Assembly: GCA_944548615.1 (NCBI GenBank)
Contig: OX155973.1
Coordinates: forward strand, 4,813,155-4,877,154
Length of the DNA: 64,000 nt
Reading direction: 5' to 3'
Source: Micropterix aruncella
Lineage: Eukaryota > Arthropoda > Insecta > Lepidoptera > Micropterigidae
Translations under genes and position numbers: made by a program
Part shown: in pieces, positions 52,141-62,759 of the stretch
Position numbering within the stretch: position 1 is the stretch's first letter
Layout of the letters: each line of letters begins with the position of its first letter
Notes under the pieces: model-generated
What the model saw: the letters and a program-made list of their open reading frames with translations, nothing else
The model's database searches: none
Told to the model about the DNA's origin: nothing

Positions 52141-52451
52141 TGTCTGCGCCCGTACGCAAGGGCTTGCCCATGATCCTAAATACAATGAGCCTCCAATCCA
52201 CTGATAATATACAAACGAACAAACCGATGAGCGCTAAGAAAAAGATTACCGTCAAGCTACCATCTGGAATAACGGTCAAATCAGTGCCTAAAGGCAAGAA
52301 ACCCCCAGCCAAACTGCCGCCGATGACCGTCAAAAAGACGCCCATAACCAGCAACGGACACAAGGAGGCGATACTACCGCCGCAGATCATGCATATGTTG
52401 CACTCTGGAGCCGGCAGTCCATCTGAACCTTTGCCGCAGAGCAGCAAAGAG
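52141..52451 (+). CDS. Unidentified host gene, third coding exon
   Basis: Enters in phase 1 (G from exon 2 plus TG gives Val) and reads VSAPVRKGLPMILNTMSLQS, MSAKKKITVKLPSGITVKSV, PKGKKPPAKLPPMTVKKTP, then a Pro/Ser part ending SEPLPQSSKE. It leaves in phase 0 at gtaggc. It is Lys/Pro-rich, with repeated KKxxxKLPxxTVK units, disordered and nuclear in character. No known domain. Unlike the surrounding DNA it has no TE similarity and normal coding composition. Confidence 0.75.
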
Positions 52452-52544
52452 GTAGGCTTGCAGAGATGTAGATGATTGATTGGGAGTTTATTATCAGTTG
52501 TATGATACCCGGTTCTTAATGGTTCCTAATATTTCCACAGTCCA

Positions 52545-52735
52545 TGCTGTTATTCGGAAGGTAATTTGCGTGTCTGTGGCTCTAGCTAACAAAGGTCTGA
52601 TATAATCCTCCAAACCCTCAATACAGTTTGTGAAGGATGGCTGTAAAGGCAAAAACATTTCACTACAAAACCTTTCTCAATAATCGAGAAAGCTTAAGAT
52701 TGGATTCTAGAGGACGATTTGGTCTCTAAGCAGTA
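52545..52735 (+). pseudogene. RLE retrotransposon, diverged fragment
   Basis: tgctgttattcggaaggtaa, gtggctctagctaacaaagg, ctccaaaccctcaatacagt and ggcaaaaacatttcactaca correspond to 53425-53545 and to the complement of 30110-30250. It is the endonuclease N-terminal side, heavily decayed. Confidence 0.75.
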
Positions 52736-52949
52736 TACATTTGTGTGGAAGCTGGTCAAAGAGCTTGAAGCTCAAATATCCAAAGGACTTGTGTGTTTGC
52801 ATAAAGCATACTTTAGGCAGGACAACATCATCTGCATGTATTTTGGAAGTGCATATTCCCGTTTACCCCTTACCCCTTGGTACGGTATTAGATTTAGCAT
52901 AGACATTTAAAAACACATTCATAGGTAAAAGTCAGTATTTTGTACTTAA

Positions 52950-53247
52950 CCCGTTGAGTATGATACGACCAAATCTGGTTGTGAAACAATTATCCGTTGA
53001 GTATGATACGACCAGATCTGGTTCCGCATTTTTTTCACTTCTTTGACGTTCTCATATTTATTCATAATTATCTAATTGTTTTACAAAATGATATTTGAAT
53101 ATTCTATATTTCAATGCAATCATTGTGCAGTTGTTCTTTTTATGATTGGTGTAGTAGTTTCGTAGTTATAGTACTATAAGTCGATGTCGCCGAAAATCCT
53201 GCAAAAGAGACAGATGCATCCATGAAAATACCCATTTACTCCAAGGG
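52950..53247 (+). mobile_element. TTAA MITE, 298 bp
   Basis: TTAA at 52946-52949 and 53248-53251. Ends: cccgttgagtatgatacgac and (reverse complement) cccttggagtaaatggg. It contains two copies of gagtatgatacgaccaratc near the left end. Sibling of 27141-27446 in opposite orientation; related to 59095-59748. Confidence 0.88.
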
Positions 53248-53251
53248 TTAA

Positions 53252-53372
53252 TAAAGTATGGTTCGCAGTGTGTGTCACGGGATACTCCTGCAATTGCTCT
53301 CAGTGCACTTTTCTGCAAAATGAAAACCCTAGATCTGTCTGTTGCATTCCCCCATATCAGCAATACCCCTTG
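53252..53372 (-). pseudogene. CR1/Jockey-like RT C-terminal fragment
   Basis: The minus strand reads GVLLIWGNATDRSRVFILQK then SALRAIAGVSRDTHCEPYF, matching the (Y/G)GVxxWGNSTDxxxVFxLQKKAIRxI segment downstream of the RT fingers in these LINEs. It is sandwiched between a TTAA MITE and an RLE fragment on the opposite strand. Confidence 0.75.
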
Positions 53373-53885
53373 CACAGTTATACGTATTCTAGCTGGCTGC
53401 AGGGTGGTCTTAGATCAAATCCTTGCTGTTATTCGCAATGTAATTAGCCTCTCTGTGGCTCGTACCAACAAGGGTTTGACAGTACCCTCCAAACCCTCAA
53501 TACAGTTTGTGCAGGACGGCTCTAAAGGCAAAAAACATTTCACTATCGATTCGGTCTCTAAGCAGTATAAATTTCCTGAAAGTCTCGGATGCACAGCCCT
53601 TCGTCCATATATAACTCTTTACTCTCTATCTCGGAAGATAGACCTTATTGTAGATCTAACTGTTCCATGGGAATCAAATATCATATAAGACCACGAGTAC
53701 AAACTAAATAAATACCATGATCTCGCAAATGCCCTCACCCGGAACGGCTTCACTGTTCACCTTTACGCGGTGGCAATTGGCTCTCGCGGCCTACCGGCCA
53801 AATCTCTGTATCACCTCTTTAAAGATCTTGGTCTCCAGGAAAGTAATCAACTCCTTCTTAGAAAAACTATCTAAAACTGCAATTT
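53355..53885 (+). pseudogene. RLE retrotransposon, endonuclease fragment
   Basis: Reads RILAGCRVVLDQILAVIR, ISLSVARTNKGLTVPSKPS, DSVSKQYKFPESLGCTALRP, YITLYSLSRK, DLIVDLTVPWESN, then (shifted) NGFTVHLYAVAIG and HLFKDLGL. In the nuclease motif, RPD has become RPY and the VELT Glu has become Asp, so both conserved acidic positions are altered. A ~75-bp internal deletion removes the QGRYTYRHDK and FSIIEKATDW parts relative to 29.7 kb. Confidence 0.88.
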
Positions 53886-53915
53886 CCGCATTTTTGTTTA
53901 TAAGCGCAGCAGACA

Positions 53916-54270
53916 TGTCATGGTGAAACTTAGAACGGGCTATCATAATTGAATGCATATGCAAAATTTCGTGTCTGCTGTTGACCGTTAAGGAGTTCCC
54001 TCATTGTAAGCCAACTCTGGGTGCCGCAGTCTTGTCTTGGTTAAACTTAGAACGGGCTGTCGTAATTGAATGCATTTACACAATTTTGTGTCTATGCTAT
54101 TGACCGTTGAGGAGTCCCCTCGTCGGGAACCAAACTTGAGTGCAGCAGCCACGTCATGGTGAAACTTAGAACGGGCTATCATAACTAAATGCATTTCACA
54201 CAATTTCGTGTCTATGCTGTTGACCGTTAAGGAGTCCCCTTGTCGAGCCAACCCTGGGTGTAGAATCAGG
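53916..54270. repeat. ~120-bp direct tandem repeat, three units
   Basis: Unit starts at about 53917, 54040 and 54158 with ggtgaaacttagaacgggct, each followed by atcataa-tgaatgca and gttgaccgttaaggagt. The same family lies inverted at 17.4-17.7 kb. Confidence 0.85.
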
Positions 54271-54289
54271 TCATGCTGACCATATAAAA

Positions 54290-54545
54290 TGCATTGTCAT
54301 CGGAACTGAACTAACATGTAAATTTTCAAATTCATATGATAATATTTGAGGAGTTCCCTGAATTCCTCATGGATCTCATCATCAAAACAGGATTTTGATA
54401 AAAATGGGACCAATCTGGAAGTATATCCTTTTAAATATAAAAAGAATTTTCCAAATCTGTTCATAAATGACGGAGTTCTCTGAGGTAACAAATATTTAAA
54501 AAAAATACAACCGAATTGATGACCTCCTTTTTTTGAAGTCGGTTA
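54290..54545. repeat. Lepidoptera-type dispersed repeat end
   Basis: Contains gaggagttccctgaattcct and ends aaatacaaccgaattgatga, cctcc, then tttgaagtcggttaac. From memory, this combination is very common in moth and butterfly genomes; it is the best taxonomic hint in the window, though recalled rather than searched. Confidence 0.55.
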
Positions 54546-54691
54546 ACAAACGGTGTCTCTAGAACCTATCCATATACCCTGTTCTCTCTCCATTGGCACC
54601 CAAGGTAGGTAGATAATGCTGGGCATTCTAATATTAATCGTATCTTGAGATCAGTCCCCCATCTCTATTAAAATGGTATCTTATCTTTCAG

Positions 54692-55031
54692 CTAACCATA
54701 ACGAAAGTCCAACCCAACACACCGATGAGGCCGCAGAGAAACTTGCTTCGCAACCTTGAGGAAATAAAGCGAAGGGCATCTGAATCGCCGCATGGACCGA
54801 CGAAACGCCCGCACTTAGCGCGGACGAGTAAATCTATGATCACACCCGTTTTGGACAAGATCTTGGAAAGGTTCAACGTTGCTGCTAGGTCGTCGCCTCG
54901 TCAGATTTCTTCGAATGGCAATATACCTGTGGTCGACGTGGTCGACTCCGATGATGAATCCAAAGAGAATACAGCGGAGACGTCCAACGATGGAATGCCC
55001 ATGATAGTTGAGATTTTGGATTTGAATACTG
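54692..55031 (+). CDS. Unidentified host gene, fourth coding exon
   Basis: Enters in phase 0 after atcttatctttcag and reads LTITKVQPNTPMRPQRNLLR, NLEEIKRRASESP, MITPVLDKILERFNV, IPVVDVVDSDDESKENTAE and MPMIVEILDLNTG, leaving in phase 1 at gtatgt. Two more SUMO-interaction-like cores are visible (VVDVVDSDDES; MIVEILDL), after the one in exon 1. A helical segment (TPVLDKILERFN) lies between. With exons 1-3 it gives about 267 residues of a largely disordered nuclear-type protein. No later exon was found before 60 kb; identity unknown. Confidence 0.78.
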
Positions 55032-55044
55032 GTATGTTTACTTA

Positions 55045-55384
55045 CTTTTTACAGGACTGCCCAACAAAAAAGCAGTGTAATGTGTTCCTATATGTATGTT
55101 TTCCGTTCCTTTATTCCACCATAACTTCTAAATGGGTGGACTGAGTTAGAAGTGTGTGTTATTGTTAGAATCGATATGTCATCCCGAGTGTCAGGTTACC
55201 TTAACTGTCCAAATATCAAGTAAATGGTTGTCTAAATGTCCAAATGTCAATAAATTAACATAAATATATCGTGTTTAGTGTCAAATGAAAAGTCTGATTA
55301 AGTACATTACGGATATATACATATATCTATATGGATAAATACATAAACCACAAATATTTCATAAAAAAACCATAACAAAAATAA
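55045..55384 (+). repeat. Dispersed repeat family A, left part (resumes 58589-58665)
   Basis: aggactgcccaacaaaaaag, ttattccaccataacttcta, atgtcatcccgagtgtcagg and caaatgaaaagtctgattaa, running into the Helitron block. After the block, ttataaatacaatagttcac and tttctgtaacaccag complete the family. Confidence 0.85.
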
Positions 55385-55874
55385 TCTATCCTACTAATAT
55401 TATAAACGCGAAAGTTTGTATGTATGTATGGATGTTTGTTACTCTTTCCTGCAAAAACTACTGAATGGATTTTGATGAAACTTCACAATAATATAGCTTA
55501 CACATCAGAATAACACATAGGCTATAATTTATAAATATATAGTGTGAATTATCTAAAATATAACTATAACTGTCAGGTAAGTAGGAAAAAAATCTAAGAA
55601 ATTGACATTCGAAATTTAAATTCTATCCTACTATCCTACTATAATATAATATATAATCCTACTAATATTATAAACGCGAAAGTTTGTATGTATGTATGGA
55701 TGTTTGTTACTCTTTCACGCAAAAACTACTGAATGGATTTTGATGAAACTTTACAATAATATAGCTTACACATCAGAACAACACAGGCTATAATTTATAT
55801 ATATATATGGTTTTCTATCATCATTATCACAATTTTCCATCACATCGCGGGTGAAACCGCTGGGCGCAGCTAGT

Positions 55875-57194
55875 AATATTATAAACGCGAAAGTTTGTAT
55901 GTATGTATGGATGTTTGTTACTCTTTCACGCAAAAACTACTGAATGGATTTTGATGAAACTTGTAACAAAAATCCAAATTTGCGTGACATGTTCTGTTTC
56001 AAAAAACATGTTGCACGCATTGCAACATGTTTCGCTTGTATTTCTCGTGTTTTGTCATATTGGTCTTACTCAGTTTTCGAGTTGTTTCGGAATCATGGGT
56101 CACAATCTCAAAACAATTTCCCAAAACCATATAAAATTGCTAAAAGCTTTGACAGTTGGATCTGTCATAATAATAATGATAGCCGTATTGCACAGCCCAA
56201 TAAAAAATGACCCTTCTGGTGTACTTGCCATGACAAAAAAAAACAAGGGATTTATTTAAACAATCGAGTTCAAAAACAATTTTAATAAATATAATAAATA
56301 TTACCTAAAATATTACTATTTTAGTGAACATGAGTAGCTATGAGTTTTTTTTAAATCTCCTAAAGTTGGTATAACTGCAGGCAGTTCAGTCTGTCCAAAC
56401 TAGTCCCACTTCATTGAGGGCATCATTCTTTTCAAAATGGCGCGAGGAAGAGTACTTCTAACTCGCGCCGGGCGACAGAAAACCCATTAAAAGCCGGGTG
56501 ATCCGCGAGTTGTGTGCACCAGGAGTGCGGCGTTTTTAAAGTTATGTGAACAAGTTCTCAATTTTCGGTAAGCGTTTAATTCTTTTCGGGATTCAATTAG
56601 ATAAACGAGTTTTGTAGTAATGGTGTGTTTCTCTTTCCGTCACAGCGGGTTTTTGGCTGTGCCGCCTTTTTCCATATTCCAATAAAATTCTACAATAAAT
56701 CGGCCCACCGCGCCTTGATATTTTTCTCGCCTGGATATCCGTTTGAACGGAAAAACTTGTCACATTTCTGAAGTCTACCACATGTATGGACAGGAGATTG
56801 AAGGAGGAACTACCTGCGAATAAAAGGATCTTGTCTTATAACTTTAAATTTGTAGTTTTATTTTAAAATTGCGAAGGTGTATTCTCTGTCTTGCCAAATT
56901 TAGTGACAAACTAAATCCTTTCCCCGACCCTGGGGTTGTTTTTTTATTGTTCGGTCATAACCTAACCTATAGTATTTTTTTTCTTTTTCGCGTTTTAAAT
57001 AAACGCGATGGCGCTCTTATTTCTTCTTGGTATAACGCGATAGGATTGCAAATCGTACGTTATAAACTTTACAATTATATAGCTTACACATCAGAATTAC
57101 ACATAGGCTATAATTTATAAAGATATATGGTTTTCTATCATCATTATCACAATTTTTCATCACCACGCGGGTGAAACCGCTGGGCGCAGCTAGT
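55875..57194 (+). mobile_element. Helitron copy within the block
   Basis: Opens with aatattataaacgcgaaagt and closes with aaaccgctgggcgcagctag. The interior (55960-56850) holds non-Helitron sequence with a 118-codon frame (55903-56259) and another (55944-56210: FCFKKHVARIATCFACISRV) that I do not recognise. It may be captured host DNA. Confidence 0.6.
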
Positions 57195-58588
57195 ACTAAT
57201 ATAATAAAGAGGTAAAGTTTGTGACGTTGTAGGAAGTAATCTCGATCTACTGAACCGGTTTTGAAAATTCTTTTACCAATCGAAAGCCACGTTATTTGTG
57301 AGTGTCATAGGCTATATATTAATCCGAAAAATGAAAAGACTTTTTCGTGGTAGTCGGATTTGCAAAGTAAGTCGGAGAAAAAACGGTCGAACGAAAACGT
57401 TTCTAACTAACGCTGCCTTAACGATGAGAGATATATGATTAAGTTCTAGAGAAAACTTGTAGAGCTTGATAATGCCTACAAAAAAGTCAGCGACAGCATA
57501 TGTCTAACTTTTATGTTTACGTCACAAAAAGTAGTTTTTTATATTAAAAAAATAATTTAAATTGTTAGGTCATGTCATATTATTAACAATTATGAATTCA
57601 TATCAAAATAAGTAAATTTATCGTCTCAAGTGTTTAAAACAAAAGACTTTTCCCTTTTACTGCATATAATTTCACTTTTAATGCATAAATAGTTTATAGG
57701 TCGATGGGCCACGTCGGACAATGAAACAACGGCGCCTTGGATGCGACGTAAGATTTATTTCTGAACAGCCGGCGCGGTTACGTAAGATACGGAGCGGGCA
57801 GCAAAGCAACGTGCGCCCGAGGAGCAATTTCTCACTAGTGCCCGGTGCGCGCTGCCGCCGGGCGGCCGCTTCGCGCAGCGGACGATCCAAACAGTGTTGT
57901 CAACTTTGACTTTAATTATGATGATGTACATGATAGAATAAAACATTACTTAAACATAAAGCGTCGAGTTTGATGCCACAATTTAAAGAGATCAGACACT
58001 GACAAATAAGACACTCACAAGAAGACACTCACAAATAACGATAATATATAATATTTCCTCTCCAGCAAAACGCTCACCCACTGACGTTCGCCAGAATCTT
58101 TTTCGCCCCCGCCCGGATTTGACAGCTCGGATTCGTTCAACGCAATGTTCCGTTTGTCCGGTATCGCTCTTTAATAAAAGACAAAACCGCGGTCTCGACC
58201 AATCACGCTAGAGCTAGGCGAATCCTTATCTGTCAAACCCGGCATCCACGAAAGTTTGCAAAAATTATTTATTTTTCGTCAAAGTGTGAAGGAATGCACG
58301 GAAAACATCGAAAAACCAGCAAGAAACATAAAAAACACGGAAAAACATGAAAAACAGGTTCGGCGAAAACATAACCTGCAACCGGGCGCGAAAACAAAAC
58401 AACAAAATATGCGGTTTTTGTTACAAAATTGGCATGCAAATACATACATACATATGCAGTAAAAATATAACCCTTCTTTTGGCAGTCAGGAAATAAATCA
58501 TATCACTCAGTACTAACCAAACCACACACTTAATTTCGTCATAAGTAATAAGTTTTATCGCCCAATGAAGTAGGCACGGGTCAGCTAG
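57195..58588 (+). mobile_element. Second Helitron copy carrying a GC-rich block
   Basis: Begins tactaatataataaagaggt directly after the previous copy's end and closes cacgggtcagctag. At 57700-57900 it carries a distinctly GC-rich, CpG-rich segment (gtgcgcgctgccgccgggcg) amid AT-rich DNA, perhaps a captured promoter or exon. No ORF is recognised. Confidence 0.65.
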
Positions 58589-58665
58589 TTATAAATACAA
58601 TAGTTCACTTTCTGTAACACCAGTAGTGTTTTTTATTGTTTTAAATTTATTTACTTGTTTTTACA

Positions 58666-58925
58666 AAGTGCATAGCCCGCCTCAACGATATGCCTTTATC
58701 TGTCCTGGTCTTCTGCTTCGTCCTTCATTTCACCCCAGGTCTTTCCTATCACCATTGATTATATAAAGTATTAGATTGCTCAATGCCATAGTGCGTTTTG
58801 GCAGCTAGATTTTTACTACGAATCGCAATGTGCATCGCTACGAAACTCATAGTTCCAAATATTGATTAATCTTATTTTATGTTCAATATGACGGCTTTCG
58901 TAGTATTACAGTATGGCGGCGTACT
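58666..58925. other. No gene recognised
   Basis: Sequence between the family A end and the hAT target site; no exon of the host gene could be recognised here. Confidence 0.45.
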
Positions 58926-60306
58926 CAGGGGCGGACCGTGCATTTGTGGGGCCCTGGGCTAATATTACTTGGGGCCTGTCTAATTAATCAACTAATTGCC
59001 AAATTGCCAAAAAACTGTTTTCGATAATGATGTCTAGGTCACTAGGTACACAATGTATAAAAAAAGAGGACAATACAATATTTTATTTTTTTAACCCTTC
59101 GGCTACTTAACGACCAAATTTGGTTGCACATCGGAACACCGTTGACTACGTAACGACCAATATTGGCGGCTTGCTCCCGGAGCGCACAGTAATATTATTT
59201 TCTAATTCGTACGCATCCTAAAATCCTTACCAAATATCTCATTATTACCATAGATACATAGACGGCCGCTAGAATAATTTTGCGCGTCATTTCGCGGATA
59301 TTTCTCGTAAAATTTCATTGTCAAACATCATTTTTTTTTTTTGAGAAATCAAAATTTTTAATGGTTTTTATGGGCTAATATCTAAATATTTTTGTATGTA
59401 AATAAGCAAAACGAAATATTAACTTTGATAGAGAATCTAACATAAATCATCATAGTATTTAGAATTTCTAAATAGGTTCCGTGTTTTTCCAAGTACAAGT
59501 TTGAAATGCCGAGTTTTTATCACTTTTTCTACTTTCTCATATTTATTCATAATTATCTAATTGTTTTACAAAATGATATTTCAATATTCTATATACGAAA
59601 TTTCGATGCGATCATTGCACAGTTATTATTTTTATGATTGTTATAGTAGTTCCATAGTTATAGTATTTTTTGTCGAGCGCAGCGATATTGCAAGAAATTC
59701 CGATAAATTGCCGCGGTCTGCCATGAAATTATGCCGCTACTCGAAGGGTTAATATGAGAGTCACACAAACACAACTGACACACACAAACATTTAACTTTT
59801 CACTAAAATAGACAAAACAACATTAATACTAATTGTAATAATATCTTAATTAAGTAAGTATTAATATTATTTGTAAAGCTAGTTAATATAAGTAAAATGT
59901 AAACAAACATTCGATACTAGTTACCGATTGACAAGGCACTAGCCTCGGTAGGAACTCAACTGCTATACATAGATGCTATTTCTATGAATAAAGATTTTTT
60001 TTTAAATGTATTGCAAAAGAATTTGTCGCTAGCGGTCCGCCCCATCCACCGATAAATTGATACAAGAAGCTGCGAATGACTGCGTTTGCGAGAAAATACT
60101 CTGAAAACAAGCGGCGGGGAGTCCCCCGGAATAGATGCGAGAATTTGATCTCAGGGTTGCCAACCTTATGATAGGAATTTTGAAAATTTGAGATTTTGTT
60201 TTTTAATTCACAATATTGTCCATTATTTTCAATGGAGTCTGGGGCCCTTTATATCCACGGGGCCCTGAGCTGCAGCCCAAAAAGCCCTTATATAGATCCG
60301 CCTCTG
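58926..60306. mobile_element. hAT-type non-autonomous element with 8-bp TSD
   Basis: Target duplication ggcgtact (58918-58925) and gacgtact (60307-60314), 7 of 8 identical. TIRs: left caggggcggaccgtgc, right (reverse complement) cagaggcggatctat. Both ends carry ggggccctgggc / cagggccccgtgg subterminal words. No transposase. Carries a nested TTAA element. Confidence 0.88.
59095..59748. mobile_element. TTAA element nested in the hAT element, 654 bp
   Basis: TTAA at 59091-59094 and 59749-59752. Ends: cccttcggctacttaacgac and (reverse complement) cccttcgagtagcggc. Right-half words (tttattcataattatctaat, ttacaaaatgatatttcaat) match 53050-53110. It is the longest family member found and is also related to 3741-4380. 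Confidence 0.87.
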
Positions 60307-61100
60307 GACGTACTATAGCTACGGTCGGCGTCAATACGGTTTATTTATTTATTTAGAGTAGGTATTACAAAATTTAACTAGTACATTTTACCATGTCACA
60401 CTGTATGTAAATGAGGCAATAGCAGAAAACTGATTCTTATTGTGACTGAGACATGGTTATGACCGAAAGTCGCCTAACTAGGCCTGAGCCTGTTCTAAGG
60501 CAGACTTGAGCAATTTTCTTTGTGCATTATGATTACTATTTATTAACAATGCATATATTTCTAGACACAATCAAATAAAACTAATTATTAAAATAGTCTA
60601 CAAAAAATTAAATTAAAAATAGATAATTCAAATCTTTTTAAAATAAAAATAAAATAAAACTAAATCTAATCCAAATAATAAATAAAACAAAATTAACATT
60701 AGAATAATCAGAATTAATAAAAATGCAAATTGATTGTCACTTTTTAAAATATCAATTGCTTAATAGAAATGAAAAATTTTAGAATGATATAATTTCGTAT
60801 TTTTGTAAATTTATAAAAATGGTAAGTATCTCAATATTTAATGTTAAAATTATGTAAATTAAATTAAAACTAATTAAACTAGTGCTAAATAATAATAATA
60901 ATAATCATCACAAATATAAATATATAAACTTAAATCAAACAAATAATCGTAAAATATAATTAAAATGGAATTGTAATCAAATACGTAATTAAATTAAATG
61001 AAATAAAATAAAATAAAATAATGAATAGGTACAAATTGTTGAAAAATTAAAATATCAAAAAAAAAAACGTATGTTTAAATATTCTTATCGCAATTATTAA

Positions 61101-62751
61101 CTAAATAATTATCTTTAATTCATTCTGAATGTGTTGATTTTCCTCTTTTAAAAACCATGCTGTCAATAGTTTTTTAAAATGTTTCCCATTTTCTTCAGTT
61201 TTAATGTTTTCCGGAAGGGCGTTGAAAAATCTTGAGGCACAAAATCGAAATGATCGTTGTCCAAACGTGGTTTTCATTTTGGGTATCATTACATTCCCAT
61301 TACCGGAGTTTCTAGTATTGATTATTTTTTGGGTAGCGATCAATTTTGTATTAAATTTTAAATATGATAATGCAGTTTTTAAATATAATTGTATAGTATC
61401 CAGAACCTCGTACTCCTTAAAAAGTGCCTTTGAAGGATATCGATACGGTTTCCGCGAAACAATTTTTAAAATGCATTTTTGTGCAACATTCAGGGGAGAT
61501 ATGATGGTTTGTGCGCATCCACCCCAGCCAATTATCCCATAACACAGAAGGCTTTGACAAAGAGCATAGTAAACGCTTTTTAGCGTTCTTGGACTAAAGA
61601 CATTCCTCACCTCTTTACAGACATAAGCCAATTTTCTGATTTTGCAAGCTAGTAACTCGATGTGATCCTGCCACCTTAGACGATTATCTATAATTATTCC
61701 TAGGTATTTAATGGATTCTACCCTATCCAGCGACGGGCAACTGCAATGACTTTGATCATTGCAAGTATGTATTTTAATGATATGGTCCGATGACGGTTGG
61801 CCTCTCATATTGATACTAAAAGGAATTACTTTAGTTTTATCTATGTTAAGACTTAGTAAAGAATTATCCAGCCATTCCCTTACAATATTTAGTCCTTTAT
61901 TAGCTTCACTAAAAGTATATTTCCAATTATGGCCTTCAAATAGAATTACTGTGTCATCTGCAAAGGATACTGTTTTACCGACAAGATCACACAGTTTATT
62001 CATATAAACTAGAAATAGAATAGGTCCAAGAACACTACCCTGTGGAACACCAAATGATATGGATTCTGGCTTACTGGTGACATTTTTTATTGATGTAATT
62101 TGTTTTCTGTCTGTCAGGTAACTTTCAAACCAGGTTAGCGTGATGGACTCACAACCAACATCTCTCAACCTCATAAGTAGCTTTTCATGCGATACCGTAT
62201 CGAAAGCCTTTGCAAGGTCTAGGAACACAGCCAAGCATTTATTACCTTTGTCCAGGCTATCATATATTGCATCTGTCACCTTCGCAATTGCGTCTGTTGT
62301 GCCCATGCCCTTACGAAAACCAAATTGGTTTTTAGACAAAATCTCATTCTCTGCCAGATATTTTAAGTCTTCTTTTGACGAGTTTTTCTATTATTTTAGA
62401 TAAATTGCTTAGCAGTGAGATTGGTCTATAATTTATAATTTCATCTTTATTTCCGCTTTTGAAAATGGGTATAATTTTTGAGCATTTTAGATTTGATGGA
62501 AAGATTCCTTCTTTAAAACTTGCATTGATTATATGCGCAATAGGCCCACATAGGATGTGTTTCGATGATTTGAAAATGTGTGCATTTAGATTATCAGTAC
62601 CCGCAGAGGAATTATTTTTCAGAGATGATATTACATCCGCAACTTCTCTTGGCGTAGTCCTTCGTAAATACAAAGATACTGGTAGTCTATTTGTTGTAAG
62701 AGATGGACTTGTGCTCGCAGTCCCACACCTTTTCATTATATTTGTGGCCAC
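61101..62751 (-). pseudogene. LINE ORF2: reverse transcriptase
   Basis: Upstream frame (62751-62344): SSAGTDNLNAHIFKSSKHIL, GIFPSNLKCSKIIPIFKSGN and NYRPISLLSNLSKIIEKLV. A single frameshift near 62345 leads to the second frame: NQFGFRKGMGTTDAI, FLDLAKAFDTVSH, FGVPQGSVLGPILFLVY, VSFADDTVIL (catalytic Asp pair), SLNIDKTKVIPF, KYLGIIIDNRLRWQDHI, then the post-RT tail with FGQRSFRFCASRFFNALPEN and FKKLLTAWFL. RT motifs are otherwise complete. Loss of the endonuclease and the frameshift make it inactive. It copies its own RNA in the family's normal cycle. Confidence 0.92.
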
Positions 62752-62759
62752 ATTTGACT

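Larger units (their letters stand above)
55385..58588 (+). mobile_element. Helitron block, at least two nested or chained non-autonomous copies
   Basis: Starts TC (tctatcctactaatattata) and ends CTAG (gcacgggtcagctag) between host A and T, the Helitron target. The intact host sequence aaaaataattataaatac is present at 46540, confirming the borders. Internal starts (cctactaatattataaacgc at 55658) and internal ends (gctgggcgcagctagt at 55859-55875 and 57178-57194) show multiple joined copies. No Rep or helicase was found. Confidence 0.85.

Noticed and set aside
52055..52447. 130-codon hydrophobic minus-strand ORF
   Set aside because: It is the complement of host exon 3, whose plus-strand phases match the other exons.
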